A stretch of DNA of 45,505 bases from an uncultured Pelagibacteraceae bacterium (lineage in GTDB: Bacteria; Pseudomonadota; Alphaproteobacteria; Pelagibacterales; Pelagibacteraceae), in the NCBI GenBank assembly GCA_902584685.1, contig CACIAP010000007.1, positions 1 through 45,505 on the forward strand, given 5' to 3'. The position numbers were made by a program, and so were the translations under genes. Each line of letters starts with the position of its first letter. Within the stretch, counting starts at the first letter, position 1. Positions 36,492 through 45,505 of the stretch are shown piece after piece. Below the pieces are notes generated by a model that did no database searches, was not told the DNA's origin, and was given only the letters and a program-made list of their open reading frames with translations.

Positions 36492-37423
36492 TACTTTGCT
36501 GAAGCCCTTTTAAGTCTTTCATTGATTGCTTCCCCGAACCCAGAATTAGGAATTTTTTCTACAGCAATACTCTTATAATCTTTATTTTTAATATTTCTTA
36601 AAACTTTATACAAATTTTTTGCTGCTTCTTTTAAATCTTTTTTTTTACTTAAATAATAATAATTCTTTGAATTTTTTTTTCTTTTTTTAATTAAAATAAA
36701 AGCTTCATTCTCTTTTGATTTTTTCTTGTTAAGCCTTATAGGTATTCCAGGTGAATAGTGTAAACTTAATTGTCCTGGAACAACAATTTTTTTATAATTT
36801 TTTTTATACTGGATTTTTTTTCTCAAAATTTTGTTAATCCTTTTTCTTTCAATTCCTCCTAACCTTAATATTTTTGGCTTTCCTAATAAACTAACTATGG
36901 TGGACTCTAATCCGATTTTAGATCTACCACCGTCAAGAATAAATTTAATTCTTTTTCCAAATTCATCCTTTACATCTTCTTTTGTTACTGGACTTATTTT
37001 TGAGGATATGTTTGCACTTGGTGCCGCTAGAGGATATTTCAATATTTTTAAAAGTTTAATAGCCAGATGATGACTAGGAAACCTAACAGCTAGTGTTTTT
37101 TTATTATTAGTTACGATTTTTGAAATATTACTATTTTTTTTTAATTTTAAAACAAATGTAATAGGTCCTGGACAATATTTTTTATATAATTTTAAAAATT
37201 CTTCATTAATCATACAGTCGTTATTAAGCATTTTTAAGCTAGAATAATGCACTATGAGTGGATTTCTTTTATTTCTTTTCTTAAGTTTGAATATTTTTAA
37301 GGTAGCCTTTTTTGAATAAGCATTAGCCGCTAAACCATAAACTGTTTCAGTCGGGAACCCGATACATTCATTTTTATCTAAATAATATTTAGCTTTTTTA
37401 ATATTTGAAAGATTATAATTCAT
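36491..37423 (-). CDS. tsaC: Threonylcarbamoyl-AMP synthase, Sua5 type
   Basis: Makes the threonylcarbamoyl-AMP used for t6A modification of tRNAs reading ANN codons. 310 residues: the YrdC-like domain has IGFPTETVYGLAANAYSKK, KKRNKRNPLIVHY, CPGPITFVL and AAPSANISSKISPVT. The longer Sua5 C-terminal domain follows, with VVPGQLSLHYSPGIPIRL, then a Lys-rich part. The start is set at the ATG ending at 37423 rather than the TTG four codons upstream. It is divergent from xseB with only 20 bases between. Confidence 0.92.
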   Translation of the reverse strand: MNYNLSNIKKAKYYLDKNECIGFPTETVYGLAANAYSKKATLKIFKLKKRNKRNPLIVHYSSLKMLNNDCMINEEFLKLYKKYCPGPITFVLKLKKNSNISKIVTNNKKTLAVRFPSHHLAIKLLKILKYPLAAPSANISSKISPVTKEDVKDEFGKRIKFILDGGRSKIGLESTIVSLLGKPKILRLGGIERKRINKILRKKIQYKKNYKKIVVPGQLSLHYSPGIPIRLNKKKSKENEAFILIKKRKKNSKNYYYLSKKKDLKEAAKNLYKVLRNIKNKDYKSIAVEKIPNSGFGEAINERLKRASAK

Positions 37424-37443
37424 GTAATAATACAAACTAATAT

Positions 37444-37695
37444 ATGAAACAAAAAAATTTACCAGATGATATTGAGTCTAAATCTTTAGATGAACTTAAA
37501 GAAATTCTTAATAATTTGGTTGAAAAAATTGAAAAAAATAAAGCTTTAAATCAATCCGAAGAGGATTATCTTGAAATATTTAAATTAAATAAATTTATTG
37601 AAAAAAAGTTTCAAAATGCTTCAAGAGAAATATCTGAGAAAAACAAATTAAAAATAAAACAAATTTTAAAAAAAGATGGAAAAAAAACTAAATAA
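37444..37695 (+). CDS. xseB: Exodeoxyribonuclease VII small subunit
   Basis: An 83-residue helical protein. The pattern SLDELKEILNNLVEKIEKNK followed by QSEEDYLEIFKLNKFIEKKF matches the two-helix XseB fold (SFEEA-LEEIV-LE, then L-ALYE-G-L). Identity is weak by sequence but is supported by its place before ispA and dxs, where alphaproteobacteria carry xseB. The large subunit xseA is not in the window. It overlaps ispA by 20 bases. Confidence 0.8.
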   Translation: MKQKNLPDDIESKSLDELKEILNNLVEKIEKNKALNQSEEDYLEIFKLNKFIEKKFQNASREISEKNKLKIKQILKKDGKKTK

Positions 37696-38539
37696 AACAG
37701 GAAAAGATATAAATAAATTTCTCAAGAATTTTTTAAAAAAACAGAGAAGAACTGAATTAATCACTTCAATGAATTATGGTTTATTTCCTGGTGGAAAAAA
37801 AATAAGATCAAAGATTATTGTTGATGTAGGAAAAATTTTTTCAGTTCCTTATAATCATTTAGTAAGAGTAGGAGCTGCAGTGGAATGTATTCATGCATAT
37901 TCACTTATACACGATGATTTGCCATGTATGGATAACGATGATTTAAGAAGGGGAAAGTTAAGCACGCACAAAAAATTTGGTGAAGCAACAGCAGTCCTTG
38001 CTGGCAGTTCACTGCTTACATTAGCCTTTGAAATTTTAAGCGAAAAAAGTTTCAAGATTAGTGAAAATAAAAAAAGTAAATTAATAAATTTACTCTCAAA
38101 TACTTCAGGCCATTTAGGAATTGCAGGTGGCCAATATTTAGATCTTAATTTTGAAAAAAAAAGAGTAAGTAAAAGAAAAATTATAGATATGCAGCTTAAT
38201 AAAACTGGTAAACTTTTTTCATTTTCCACTATAGCGCCGTTGATTATTGCTAATAAGTTTGGGAAGATAAATCAGTTTAAAAAGATAGGTTTAGATATTG
38301 GAATTTTGTTTCAAATTATTGACGATTTTCTAGATTATAGTGGAAGTGAGAAAAAGATTGGAAAAAAAACTGGAAAAGACAAAAAAAAGGGCAAGGCGAC
38401 TTTAATAAGTTTACTCGGGTATAAAAATGCTGTTAAATATTCTTCTTATTTAAAAAATAGAATAATTTCTTCTTTAAGTAAGTATAAAAGTAAAGATTTG
38501 ATTGAAACTGTAGAGTTTGTGGTAAATAGAAAAAAATGA
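37676..38539 (+). CDS. ispA: Farnesyl/geranyl diphosphate synthase
   Basis: Short-chain trans-prenyl transferase of 287 residues. The first aspartate-rich motif is [18 protein letters not shown] and the second is [27 protein letters not shown] and GQYLDL are also present. The extra residues in DDLPCMD are typical of bacterial farnesyl diphosphate synthases. It overlaps xseB at its start and dxs by four bases at its end, so xseB-ispA-dxs is one unit that starts the isoprenoid route. Confidence 0.93.
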   Translation: MEKKLNKTGKDINKFLKNFLKKQRRTELITSMNYGLFPGGKKIRSKIIVDVGKIFSVPYNHLVRVGAAVECIHAYSLIHDDLPCMDNDDLRRGKLSTHKKFGEATAVLAGSSLLTLAFEILSEKSFKISENKKSKLINLLSNTSGHLGIAGGQYLDLNFEKKRVSKRKIIDMQLNKTGKLFSFSTIAPLIIANKFGKINQFKKIGLDIGILFQIIDDFLDYSGSEKKIGKKTGKDKKKGKATLISLLGYKNAVKYSSYLKNRIISSLSKYKSKDLIETVEFVVNRKK

Positions 38540-40443
38540 CAAAATATAAATTTTTAGATAATGTAAATTTTCCATCAGACATTAAAAATCTTAAGTCCTC
38601 TGAATTGATTACTCTGTCAAAGGAATTAAGAGAGGAATTGATAGAGGCTGTTTCATTTACAGGCGGTCATTTAGGTGCAGGATTAGGTGTTGTTGAGTTG
38701 ACTGTAGCCTTACACCATGTTTTTGATACACCTAATGATAAAATAGTCTGGGATGTAGGTCATCAATCGTATCCGCACAAAATTTTAACAGGACGTAAAA
38801 ATAGAATTAAAACATTAAGACAAGGAAATGGATTATCTGGTTTCACAAAAAGATCTGAAAGTGAATATGATCCATTCGGCGCAGCACATAGCTCAACATC
38901 AATTTCTGCAGCTTTGGGTATTGCAACTGCAAATAAACTTTCAAAAAAATCAGAAAATGTTGTTGCTGTAATTGGTGATGGAGCGATCAGTGCTGGAATG
39001 GCCTATGAGGCAATGAACAATGCAGGTACATCGAAAACTAAGATGATAGTAATTTTAAATGATAACGATATGTCAATTGCAGAACCTGTAGGAGCAATGA
39101 GAAGTTATTTAGCAAAATTATTAACCGGAAAAATATATTTTAGTCTAAGAGAGACGTTTAAATTAATTATTTCTGCTTTTTCAAAAAGATTTTCAAAAAA
39201 GGCAGGAAAAGCAGAGGATTTCTTGAGGTCAGCAGTAACAGGTGGAACACTTTTTAATTCATTAGGTTTTTATTATGTTGGACCAATAGACGGACATGAT
39301 ATCGATACTCTTGTTTCAGTTTTAAAAAACGCAAAAGATACTAATTTTGAAGGTCCAATAATGATACATATTAAGACTGAAAAAGGAAAAGGTTATCAAT
39401 TTGCAGAAAACTCAAAAGATAAATACCACGGTGTTTCAAAATTTAATATACAAACTGGAGTACAAGAGAAATCAAGTTCTAAAATCCCATCATATACCAG
39501 TGTTTTTGCAAATACATTAATTAAACATGCTGAAAGAGATAGCAAAATAATTGGTATCACTGCTGCAATGCCATCTGGCACTGGAATGGATTTATTTGCA
39601 AAAAAGTTTTCAAACAGAATGTTTGATGTTGGTATTGCAGAGCAACACGCAGTGACATTTTCTGCTGGTTTAGCTACAGAGGGATATAAGCCTTACGCAG
39701 CAATTTACTCTACCTTTTTACAAAGAGCTTATGATCAAGTAGTACACGATGTTGCAATTCAAAGTTTGCCCGTCAGATTTGCTATAGATCGCGCTGGTCT
39801 TGTTGGTGCAGATGGTCCTACACATGCTGGATCTTTTGATATAACTTACCTTTCAACTTTACCTAATTTCGTTGTCATGGCTCCAAGCGACGAGTCGGAA
39901 TTAGTGAAAATGATCAATACTTCAGTTGACATAAATGACAAACCTTCAGCTTTTAGATATCCTCGTGGAACTGGTATTGGTATTAAACTTCCTGAAATTA
40001 ATGAAAAAATTGAAATTGGAAAAGGCAGGGTCATTAAAGAAGGTAAAGAGATTGCTTTAATTAACTTTGGTGCCCGTTTGCAAGAATGTCAAAAAGCGTT
40101 AAACAATCTAGAAAAAAAAGGTTTAAATCTTACTTTAATTGATGCAAGATTTTGTAAACCTCTAGATGAAAATTTAATGTGGAACACAGCAAAAAATCAT
40201 GAAATTATTATTTCAATTGAAGAGGGATCAATTGGAGGGTTTGGATCTCATTTAAGTAAATTTTTATCAGAAAAAGGCTTATTAGAAAAAATTAAGTTTA
40301 GGTCGATGACTTTTCCTGACAACTTTATTGATCAAGATAAACCTGATCTTATGTATCAGATTGCTGGCTTGAATAGCAAAGCTATTGAAGAAAAAGTTTA
40401 TGAAGTTTTAGACTCTAAAGTTGTTGTTCAGAAAAAAAATTAA
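38536..40443 (+). CDS. dxs: 1-deoxy-D-xylulose-5-phosphate synthase
   Basis: First enzyme of the MEP isoprenoid pathway, joining pyruvate and glyceraldehyde-3-phosphate with thiamine diphosphate. 635 residues. It shows [68 protein letters not shown] and, in the second half, [17 protein letters not shown] and [18 protein letters not shown]. It is coupled to ispA. Its stop shares TTAA with the convergent aroC stop. It depends on the thiamine made via thiD and thiE. Confidence 0.97.
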   Translation: MTKYKFLDNVNFPSDIKNLKSSELITLSKELREELIEAVSFTGGHLGAGLGVVELTVALHHVFDTPNDKIVWDVGHQSYPHKILTGRKNRIKTLRQGNGLSGFTKRSESEYDPFGAAHSSTSISAALGIATANKLSKKSENVVAVIGDGAISAGMAYEAMNNAGTSKTKMIVILNDNDMSIAEPVGAMRSYLAKLLTGKIYFSLRETFKLIISAFSKRFSKKAGKAEDFLRSAVTGGTLFNSLGFYYVGPIDGHDIDTLVSVLKNAKDTNFEGPIMIHIKTEKGKGYQFAENSKDKYHGVSKFNIQTGVQEKSSSKIPSYTSVFANTLIKHAERDSKIIGITAAMPSGTGMDLFAKKFSNRMFDVGIAEQHAVTFSAGLATEGYKPYAAIYSTFLQRAYDQVVHDVAIQSLPVRFAIDRAGLVGADGPTHAGSFDITYLSTLPNFVVMAPSDESELVKMINTSVDINDKPSAFRYPRGTGIGIKLPEINEKIEIGKGRVIKEGKEIALINFGARLQECQKALNNLEKKGLNLTLIDARFCKPLDENLMWNTAKNHEIIISIEEGSIGGFGSHLSKFLSEKGLLEKIKFRSMTFPDNFIDQDKPDLMYQIAGLNSKAIEEKVYEVLDSKVVVQKKN

Positions 40444-41525
40444 GACTCGCACTGAGCTTTGTGCATCAAAAAATGATCCAATAAAACACAATGCATCATC
40501 GCTTCACCTATGGGGACTGCCCTAATTCCTACACAAGGATCATGACGACCTTGCACTGAAATTTTTGTATTTTTTCCAAATTTATCAATAGTTTTTCTTG
40601 AATTAAGTATGGAAGATGTAGGTTTCACTGCAAAAGATACTTTTATTTGTTGACCGCTTGAAATGCCACCAAGAATTCCCCCCGCATTGTTAGATTTGAA
40701 AACCGTTTTATTCCCTTTTTGTCTTATCTCATCAGAATTCTGTTCACCTGTTAATTGCGCAACATCCATTCCAGTTCCAATATTGACTCCCTTTACAGCA
40801 TTGATACTCATCATAGCTGAAGCTAAATCCATGTCTAATTTTGAGTAAATAGGCGCTCCTAGGCCAGATGGCACCCCGTTAGCTCTTAATTCTATGACTG
40901 CACCACAAGATGAACCAGACTTTCTAATTGCTAATAAATATTTTTCCCACAACTTTAAAACTTTTTTATCAGGACAGAAAAATGGATTTTTTTCTATAAA
41001 TTTATTGTTCCATGCAGATACATCACAACCCAAAATTCCAAGTTGGATAACCGCACCTTTAACGTAATATTTTTTCCCGATTTTTTTTTCTAAAACTTTT
41101 TTTGCAATTGCACCCGCAGCTACTCTAGCCGCAGTCTCTCTCGCTGATTGCCTACCACCTCCTCTGAAGTCTCTTATGCCATATTTTTTAAAATAAGTTA
41201 GATCAGCGTGTCCAGGACGAAATTTATTTTTGATAGTCTCATAGTCTCTTGATTTCATATCCTTATTGTAAATAATCATTAATATTGGTGTACCAGTTGT
41301 CTCACCATTAAATACTCCTGACAAGATTTCAACTTTATCATCTTCTTTTCTTTGAGTAGTAAATTTAGATTGACCAGGTTTTCTCTTATTTAGTTCTTTT
41401 TGTATGTCTTTTTCAGATATTTTTATTCTCGGAGGACATCCATCAACTACACATCCAATAGCTGGTCCATGAGACTCACCCCAAGTAGTGAAACGAAATA
41501 ACTTTCCAAATGTATTAAATGACAT
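40440..41525 (-). CDS. aroC: Chorismate synthase
   Basis: Final step to chorismate, using reduced FMN. 361 residues. Motifs: [20 protein letters not shown] (start), GCPPRI, RRPGQS-like [51 protein letters not shown] and [11 protein letters not shown], and KPTSSI. The start is at 41525, diverging from pdxH. The 3' end overlaps dxs by four bases. Confidence 0.97.
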   Translation of the reverse strand: MSFNTFGKLFRFTTWGESHGPAIGCVVDGCPPRIKISEKDIQKELNKRKPGQSKFTTQRKEDDKVEILSGVFNGETTGTPILMIIYNKDMKSRDYETIKNKFRPGHADLTYFKKYGIRDFRGGGRQSARETAARVAAGAIAKKVLEKKIGKKYYVKGAVIQLGILGCDVSAWNNKFIEKNPFFCPDKKVLKLWEKYLLAIRKSGSSCGAVIELRANGVPSGLGAPIYSKLDMDLASAMMSINAVKGVNIGTGMDVAQLTGEQNSDEIRQKGNKTVFKSNNAGGILGGISSGQQIKVSFAVKPTSSILNSRKTIDKFGKNTKISVQGRHDPCVGIRAVPIGEAMMHCVLLDHFLMHKAQCES

Positions 41526-41557
41526 TATTCTATTATATAAATTATTTTGTTAAAATT

Positions 41558-42184
41558 ATGAATGAAAAAAATTCACTTGGACTAGATATTTGTTTTAAAG
41601 ATGAGGATAACCCAGTAAATCTCTTCAAAGAATGGTTTAAAAAGGCTGAAACCACCGAACCTAATGATCCAAATGCATTATCATTAGCAACAGCTGACAA
41701 AAGCGGGAGACCTAAAGTGAGAATGGTTCTATTAAAAGGCTTTAGTGATGATGGTTTTACTTTTTACACAAACTTCAATAGCTCTAAAGGCAAGGATCTT
41801 AAAGAAAATCCTAAAGCATCAATGTGTTTTCATTGGAAAAGTCTTTTAAGACAAATAAGGATTTACGGTAATGTTGTTCAAGTTTCTGACAAAGAAGCTG
41901 ATGAATATTATAATTCAAGAGCATATGGGAGTAGAATAGGAGCGTGGGCCTCAAATCAAAGTGAAGTTTTAGAAAGCAGAAAGTCACTTGATGACTCAAT
42001 TGAAAAATTCAAAAAAAAGTTTCATGATGAAAAAAAAGTTCCAAGACCACCTAATTGGTCTGGATGGAGATTGGTACCTGAAGAAATTGAGTTTTGGCGT
42101 GATGGAGATAATAGAATTCATGAAAGATTGAAATACGTTAAGAACAATGGAAAAGGCTGGAAAAGATTTTTATTAAATCCTTAA
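41558..42184 (+). CDS. pdxH: Pyridoxamine 5'-phosphate oxidase
   Basis: FMN enzyme that makes pyridoxal phosphate. 208 residues from the ATG at 41558, which fits the family better than the ATG at 41519 that overlaps the aroC start. It shows ALSLATADKSGRPKVRMVLL, GFTFYTNFNSSKGKDL, FHWKSLLRQIRIYGNV, GSRIGAWASNQSEVL and the C-terminal GWRLVPEEIEFWRDGDNRIH. Its stop shares TTAA with the convergent prenyl synthase gene. Confidence 0.96.
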   Translation: MNEKNSLGLDICFKDEDNPVNLFKEWFKKAETTEPNDPNALSLATADKSGRPKVRMVLLKGFSDDGFTFYTNFNSSKGKDLKENPKASMCFHWKSLLRQIRIYGNVVQVSDKEADEYYNSRAYGSRIGAWASNQSEVLESRKSLDDSIEKFKKKFHDEKKVPRPPNWSGWRLVPEEIEFWRDGDNRIHERLKYVKNNGKGWKRFLLNP

Positions 42185-43194
42185 AAAGATCTTTCAATAC
42201 TAAAGGATGTCAAATTTTTCAGAATATTTTTTTGCTCAGAACTTTCAAAGACATTTAGAGAGCTAGATGCTAAAGAGATAAAATGATCAGCTTTTTTGTA
42301 ACATTGTTTAATAATGTCATATTTTTTTATGATATCTAATGTGTACTTTAGGTCGTTTTCAGTTCTTTCTCTTTTGGAAAAAAATTCTTTAAGCATATCT
42401 CTCTCACTACTTTTACATTGCTGATTTAAAATAATTATAGGCAAAGTGATTTTACCCTCATAAAAATCTTTTCCAATTGTTTTCCCAAATTTTTTCAGAT
42501 CAGAATTATAATCTAATGTATCATCAGCTATCTGAAAAGTTACTCCAAGATTTTTTCCGTAAGAAGATAATGCTTCTTTTACCTTTTCATCTTTATTACC
42601 CAATATCGCTCCAACCTTGCATGCAGCAGAAAATAGGGCTGCAGTTTTGGAAGTGATAATCTTTAAGTATATCTCTTCGACTGTATCTATTTCTGACTTG
42701 TGCTGAAGTTGTAAAACTTCACCTTGAGCTATTTTTGCAGAAGTTGCTGATAATAATCTTAAAACCTCCAAATTTCCATCTTCAACCATCATTTCAAAAC
42801 ATCTACTTAAAAGATAATCACCAACTAAGATTGATGCGTGATTTCCCCAAATGGAATTTACTGTTTTTTTGCCTCTTCTGATCTCTCCGTTATCGAGAAC
42901 ATCATCGTGCATTAATGTTGCAGCGTGAATTAATTCTACGCATGCAGCTAAGTTTATATCTCGACCACCTTTTAAGTACCCACATAGTTTTGAACTACTT
43001 AAAGTCAACATGGCTCTTAATTTTTTTCCACCAGTTTCTAAATTATAACTAGTCATCTTTTCTACTAAAGACACATCACTTATAAGTTTATTCTTTATTT
43101 TTTCTTCTACTAAAATAATTTTATCATCGACTGAATTTTTTAAATCCAGGTAAGCGTTATTAACTTTATTTTTTAATTGAATTACTGAACCCAT
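42181..43194 (-). CDS. ispB: Long-chain polyprenyl diphosphate synthase
   Basis: Makes the ubiquinone side chain precursor. 337 residues. Aspartate motifs are ATLMHDDVLDNGEIRRGKK and FQIADDTLDYNSDLKKFG, with GGKKLRAMLTLSSSKL and LVGDYLLSRCFEMM. Compared with ispA at 37676, the first motif is the short DDxxD and the chain is longer, as in octa- or decaprenyl synthases. Chain length cannot be read from sequence. It is divergent from the S49 peptidase gene. Confidence 0.92.
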   Translation of the reverse strand: MGSVIQLKNKVNNAYLDLKNSVDDKIILVEEKIKNKLISDVSLVEKMTSYNLETGGKKLRAMLTLSSSKLCGYLKGGRDINLAACVELIHAATLMHDDVLDNGEIRRGKKTVNSIWGNHASILVGDYLLSRCFEMMVEDGNLEVLRLLSATSAKIAQGEVLQLQHKSEIDTVEEIYLKIITSKTAALFSAACKVGAILGNKDEKVKEALSSYGKNLGVTFQIADDTLDYNSDLKKFGKTIGKDFYEGKITLPIIILNQQCKSSERDMLKEFFSKRERTENDLKYTLDIIKKYDIIKQCYKKADHFISLASSSLNVFESSEQKNILKNLTSFSIERSF

Positions 43195-43305
43195 TGCTAA
43201 GAAACTAGTATAATTGGAGATATTTTATACTTATCAATTGACGCACCTAAAACTTCAACTATTAGTAGACTTTATATTAATCTAAAAATTCTGTAAGCAT
43301 ACTTC

Positions 43306-44112
43306 ATGTTATCTTTTTTCAAAAAAAAAAAAATCGTTCCCCACATAAGATTAACTGGTGTTATTGGAAATGCTGGAAGATTTAAGCAAGGAATTGATTT
43401 TGCTGGCCAAGAGGAATTAATAAAAAAAGCATTTTCTATAAAAAAATCTCTAGCTGTTGCTATATCGATTAATTCTCCAGGTGGTTCACCAGTCCAATCT
43501 CACTTAATATATGACTTCATTAGAGCTCAGGCCAAAAAAAATAAAAAAAAGGTAATTGTTTTCGCAGAGGATGTTGCTGCTTCGGGGGGTTACTTGATTG
43601 CATGTGCTGGAGATGAGATTTATGCTAACTCAAGCTCAATTGTTGGTTCAATTGGTGTAATTTATGCCTCTTTTGGTTTTAAGGATCTTATTCAAAAAGT
43701 AGGTGTTGAAAGAAGAGTTTATACCGCTGGAAAAAACAAAAGTACTTTGGATCCTTTTGTAGATGCGAAAGAAGAAGATATTAATAGATTAAAAAATATT
43801 CAACTTGATTTGCACAAAGATTTTATAAATGTAGTGGAGACAAGCAGGGGTGCAAAACTTAAAAAAGATAAAGGAATAGAATTATTTTCTGGAGAGTTTT
43901 GGTCTGGGTCTAAATCAAAAGAACTTGGCTTAATTGACGGTATAGGAAATGCAAATCAAATTTTAAAAGATAAGTTTGGTGATGATGTCATTATTAAAAA
44001 GTTTGAAAAAAGTAAAGGATGGTTGGCAAAAAGAATTTCATCAGAGAATCAGATCGATAAGATAGCAAACGTAATTGAAGAAAGATCTATCTGGCAAAGA
44101 TATGGCCTCTAA
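43306..44112 (+). CDS. S49 family peptidase (SppA/SohB type)
   Basis: Membrane-associated signal peptide peptidase relative, 268 residues. The catalytic serine is in [20 protein letters not shown] and the catalytic lysine is likely in [30 protein letters not shown] and [15 protein letters not shown] are characteristic. No clear N-terminal membrane helix is seen; the protein begins MLSFFKKKK, so it may be peripheral or cytoplasmic. Codons 6-9 form a 13-A tract (43321-43333). It overlaps glyQ by 11 bases. Confidence 0.9.
   Translation: MLSFFKKKKIVPHIRLTGVIGNAGRFKQGIDFAGQEELIKKAFSIKKSLAVAISINSPGGSPVQSHLIYDFIRAQAKKNKKKVIVFAEDVAASGGYLIACAGDEIYANSSSIVGSIGVIYASFGFKDLIQKVGVERRVYTAGKNKSTLDPFVDAKEEDINRLKNIQLDLHKDFINVVETSRGAKLKKDKGIELFSGEFWSGSKSKELGLIDGIGNANQILKDKFGDDVIIKKFEKSKGWLAKRISSENQIDKIANVIEERSIWQRYGL
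43321..43333 (+). repeat. 13-base poly(A) tract near the S49 peptidase start
   Basis: Thirteen A bases encode FKKKKI, five codons after the ATG. Slippage here would cut off expression very early. The frame is open in this sequence. Confidence 0.9.
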
Positions 44113-44977
44113 AAAAAAAAATTCAAAAATACAAACATTCCAAGATACAATTTTAAATCTGCAGAAATTTTGGGCAAAAAATGGTTGTTTAATTTTACAA
44201 CCATATGACATAGAAGTTGGTGCAGGCACATTTCATCCCGCAACCACCTTAAGATCTTTAGGACCCAGACCATGGAGATCAGCTTATGTACAACCTTCGA
44301 GAAGACCAACTGATGGAAGATATGGAGAAAATCCAAATAGACTACAACATTATTATCAGTTCCAAGTGATTATAAAACCGTCTCCAAAAAATATTAAAAG
44401 ATTATATCTAAGCAGTCTTAATGCCATTGGAATTAAACATAATGACCATGATATTAGATTTGTTGAAGATGATTGGGAAAGTCCTACATTGGGTGCAGCC
44501 GGACTAGGCTGGGAAGTTTGGTGCGATGGAATGGAAATTACTCAATTTACTTATTTTCAAAAAATGGCTGGGATGGATTGTAAACCTATTTCTGTAGAAC
44601 TTACTTATGGTTTAGAAAGATTATGTATGTTTACCCAAAAGAAAAAAAATGTATTTGACTTAGTATGGAACGATGAAGGTATCCTTTACAAAGATGTTTT
44701 TTTACAAGCTGAAAAAGAATTTTCATCTTACAATTTTGATTTTGCAAATGTTGAGAACTTGTTTAAATTTTTTGATATGCTGGAACAAGAAACCAAATCT
44801 TTGTTAGAAAAAAAACTCTCACTTCCTGCCTATGATCAGTGTTTAAAAGCAAGTCATGTTTTTAATATTTTAGATGCTAGAGGAGCGATTAGCGTAGCGC
44901 AGAGAGCAGAGTTTATTGCTAGAATTAGAGATTTGACCAAAGGTGTGGGTCAAGTATGGGTAGATAGCCAAAAATAA
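44102..44977 (+). CDS. glyQ: Glycyl-tRNA synthetase alpha subunit
   Basis: Catalytic subunit of the bacterial two-subunit glycyl-tRNA synthetase; 291 residues. It shows [78 protein letters not shown], and [20 protein letters not shown]. The start is the ATG at 44102, giving [15 protein letters not shown]; a longer frame from 44075 lies within the S49 gene. glyS follows one base after the stop. Confidence 0.97.
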   Translation: MASKKKNSKIQTFQDTILNLQKFWAKNGCLILQPYDIEVGAGTFHPATTLRSLGPRPWRSAYVQPSRRPTDGRYGENPNRLQHYYQFQVIIKPSPKNIKRLYLSSLNAIGIKHNDHDIRFVEDDWESPTLGAAGLGWEVWCDGMEITQFTYFQKMAGMDCKPISVELTYGLERLCMFTQKKKNVFDLVWNDEGILYKDVFLQAEKEFSSYNFDFANVENLFKFFDMLEQETKSLLEKKLSLPAYDQCLKASHVFNILDARGAISVAQRAEFIARIRDLTKGVGQVWVDSQK

Positions 44978-44978
44978 A

Positions 44979-45505
44979 ATGTCTGAATTTTTTTTAGAAT
45001 TATTTAGCGAAGAAATCCCTGCAACTTTACAGAAAACAGCTAGAGACAACATCCAAAAAAATTTTGTAGATTTTTTGAAAAAAGAGGAAATTAAATTTAA
45101 AGATAGTATTTCTGTTCTATCAACTCCAAATAGGTTGATTGTTTATTGTGAAAACATTTCTCAAAAGATTATAAAATCAGAGGCCGAAATAAGAGGTCCA
45201 AGTGTAAATGCGCCTGAACAAGCGCTAAATGGTTTCATAAAATCAAATAATATATCAAAAGAAGAAACCTTCATAAGAAAAACAGATAAAGGAGAGTTTT
45301 ATTTTTTTAAAAAGCCCGCTCAAACAGTAGAGACAAAATCTATTTTGCAAAAAAATTTACCAAAAATTCTTGATGAAATCTCTTGGAAAAAATCAATGAG
45401 ATGGGGTGATCACGATTTGTACTGGGGCAGACCATTAAAATCCATTCTTGCTTGTTTTAATAATAAAGTTTTAGAGTTTAATTATCATCATCTAAATTCA
45501 TCCAA
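44979..45505 (+). CDS. glyS: Glycyl-tRNA synthetase beta subunit (3' partial)
   Basis: The N-terminal 175 residues of the beta subunit, which helps bind tRNA-Gly; the rest lies beyond the window. It starts MSEFFLELFSEEIPATLQ, the normal GlyS start, followed by LSTPNRLIVY, EIRGPSVNAP, GFIKSNNI and WKKSMRWGDHDLYWGRPLKS. It begins one base after glyQ stops, so the pair is one operon. The cut is due to the window edge, not a mutation. Confidence 0.96.
   Translation, partial: MSEFFLELFSEEIPATLQKTARDNIQKNFVDFLKKEEIKFKDSISVLSTPNRLIVYCENISQKIIKSEAEIRGPSVNAPEQALNGFIKSNNISKEETFIRKTDKGEFYFFKKPAQTVETKSILQKNLPKILDEISWKKSMRWGDHDLYWGRPLKSILACFNNKVLEFNYHHLNSS

Noticed and set aside
44979..45505. glyS as a truncated pseudogene
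   Set aside because: The frame is open to the last base; it is cut by the window edge.

Overview
The window looks like a piece of the streamlined chromosome of a SAR11-clade alphaproteobacterium (Pelagibacterales). The DNA is strongly AT-rich and codon use is biased to A/T. Genes are packed with gaps of a few bases or with overlaps. The gene order matches alphaproteobacterial blocks: tkt-gap-pgk-fba, yebC-ruvC-tolQRAB-pal-cpoB, ftsH-folP-glmM, rpoH-rluD and xseB-ispA-dxs. The taxon is inferred from gene content and order; no database was searched. There is no CRISPR array, transposase, integrase or prophage. No stretch of 300 bases lacks a gene. The largest non-coding gaps are 43195-43305, 1227-1331 and 23867-23966, about 100-111 bases each.

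Region 1 (1-5061) is surface polysaccharide DNA: the end of a WecA/MraY-type sugar-phosphate transferase, a family-2 glycosyltransferase, a large unknown membrane protein, and gmd-fcl for GDP-L-fucose. It stops at a lone 5S rRNA gene. In SAR11 genomes the main hypervariable region is reported to lie between the 23S and 5S genes, so this is probably its 5S-side edge.

Region 2 (5081-8975) runs 5S, rpmJ, a 36-residue cytochrome oxidase-like membrane peptide, the three-gene proton-translocating transhydrogenase, and a small transaldolase. All are on the plus strand with almost no spacing.

Region 3 (8977-17181, minus strand) holds central carbon genes (tkt, gap, pgk, fba), thiE, efp, suhB, rpmE, trcR, rpsU and the initiator tRNA. 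Region 4 (17232-32963, plus strand) carries zauP/zapA, folate and RNA enzymes, yebC and a RuvC-fold nuclease. It continues with tol-pal, which ends in a clear terminator, then cpoB-tilS-ftsH-folP-glmM-thiD-purA.

Region 5 (32960-45505) mixes strands: rpoH-rluD, tRNA-Arg, an ABC exporter, sua5-type tsaC, xseB-ispA-dxs, aroC, pdxH, a long-chain prenyl diphosphate synthase, an S49 peptidase and glyQ-glyS, with glyS cut by the window end.

No complete new multi-gene system is evident. The most unusual signals are small: structural RNAs joined almost directly to ribosomal protein genes (5S-rpmJ and rpsU-tRNA-fMet), an rpsU start without a usable ATG, a phage-like RuvC in the ruv-tol locus without ruvAB, and three convergent gene pairs that share one TTAA as both stop codons.
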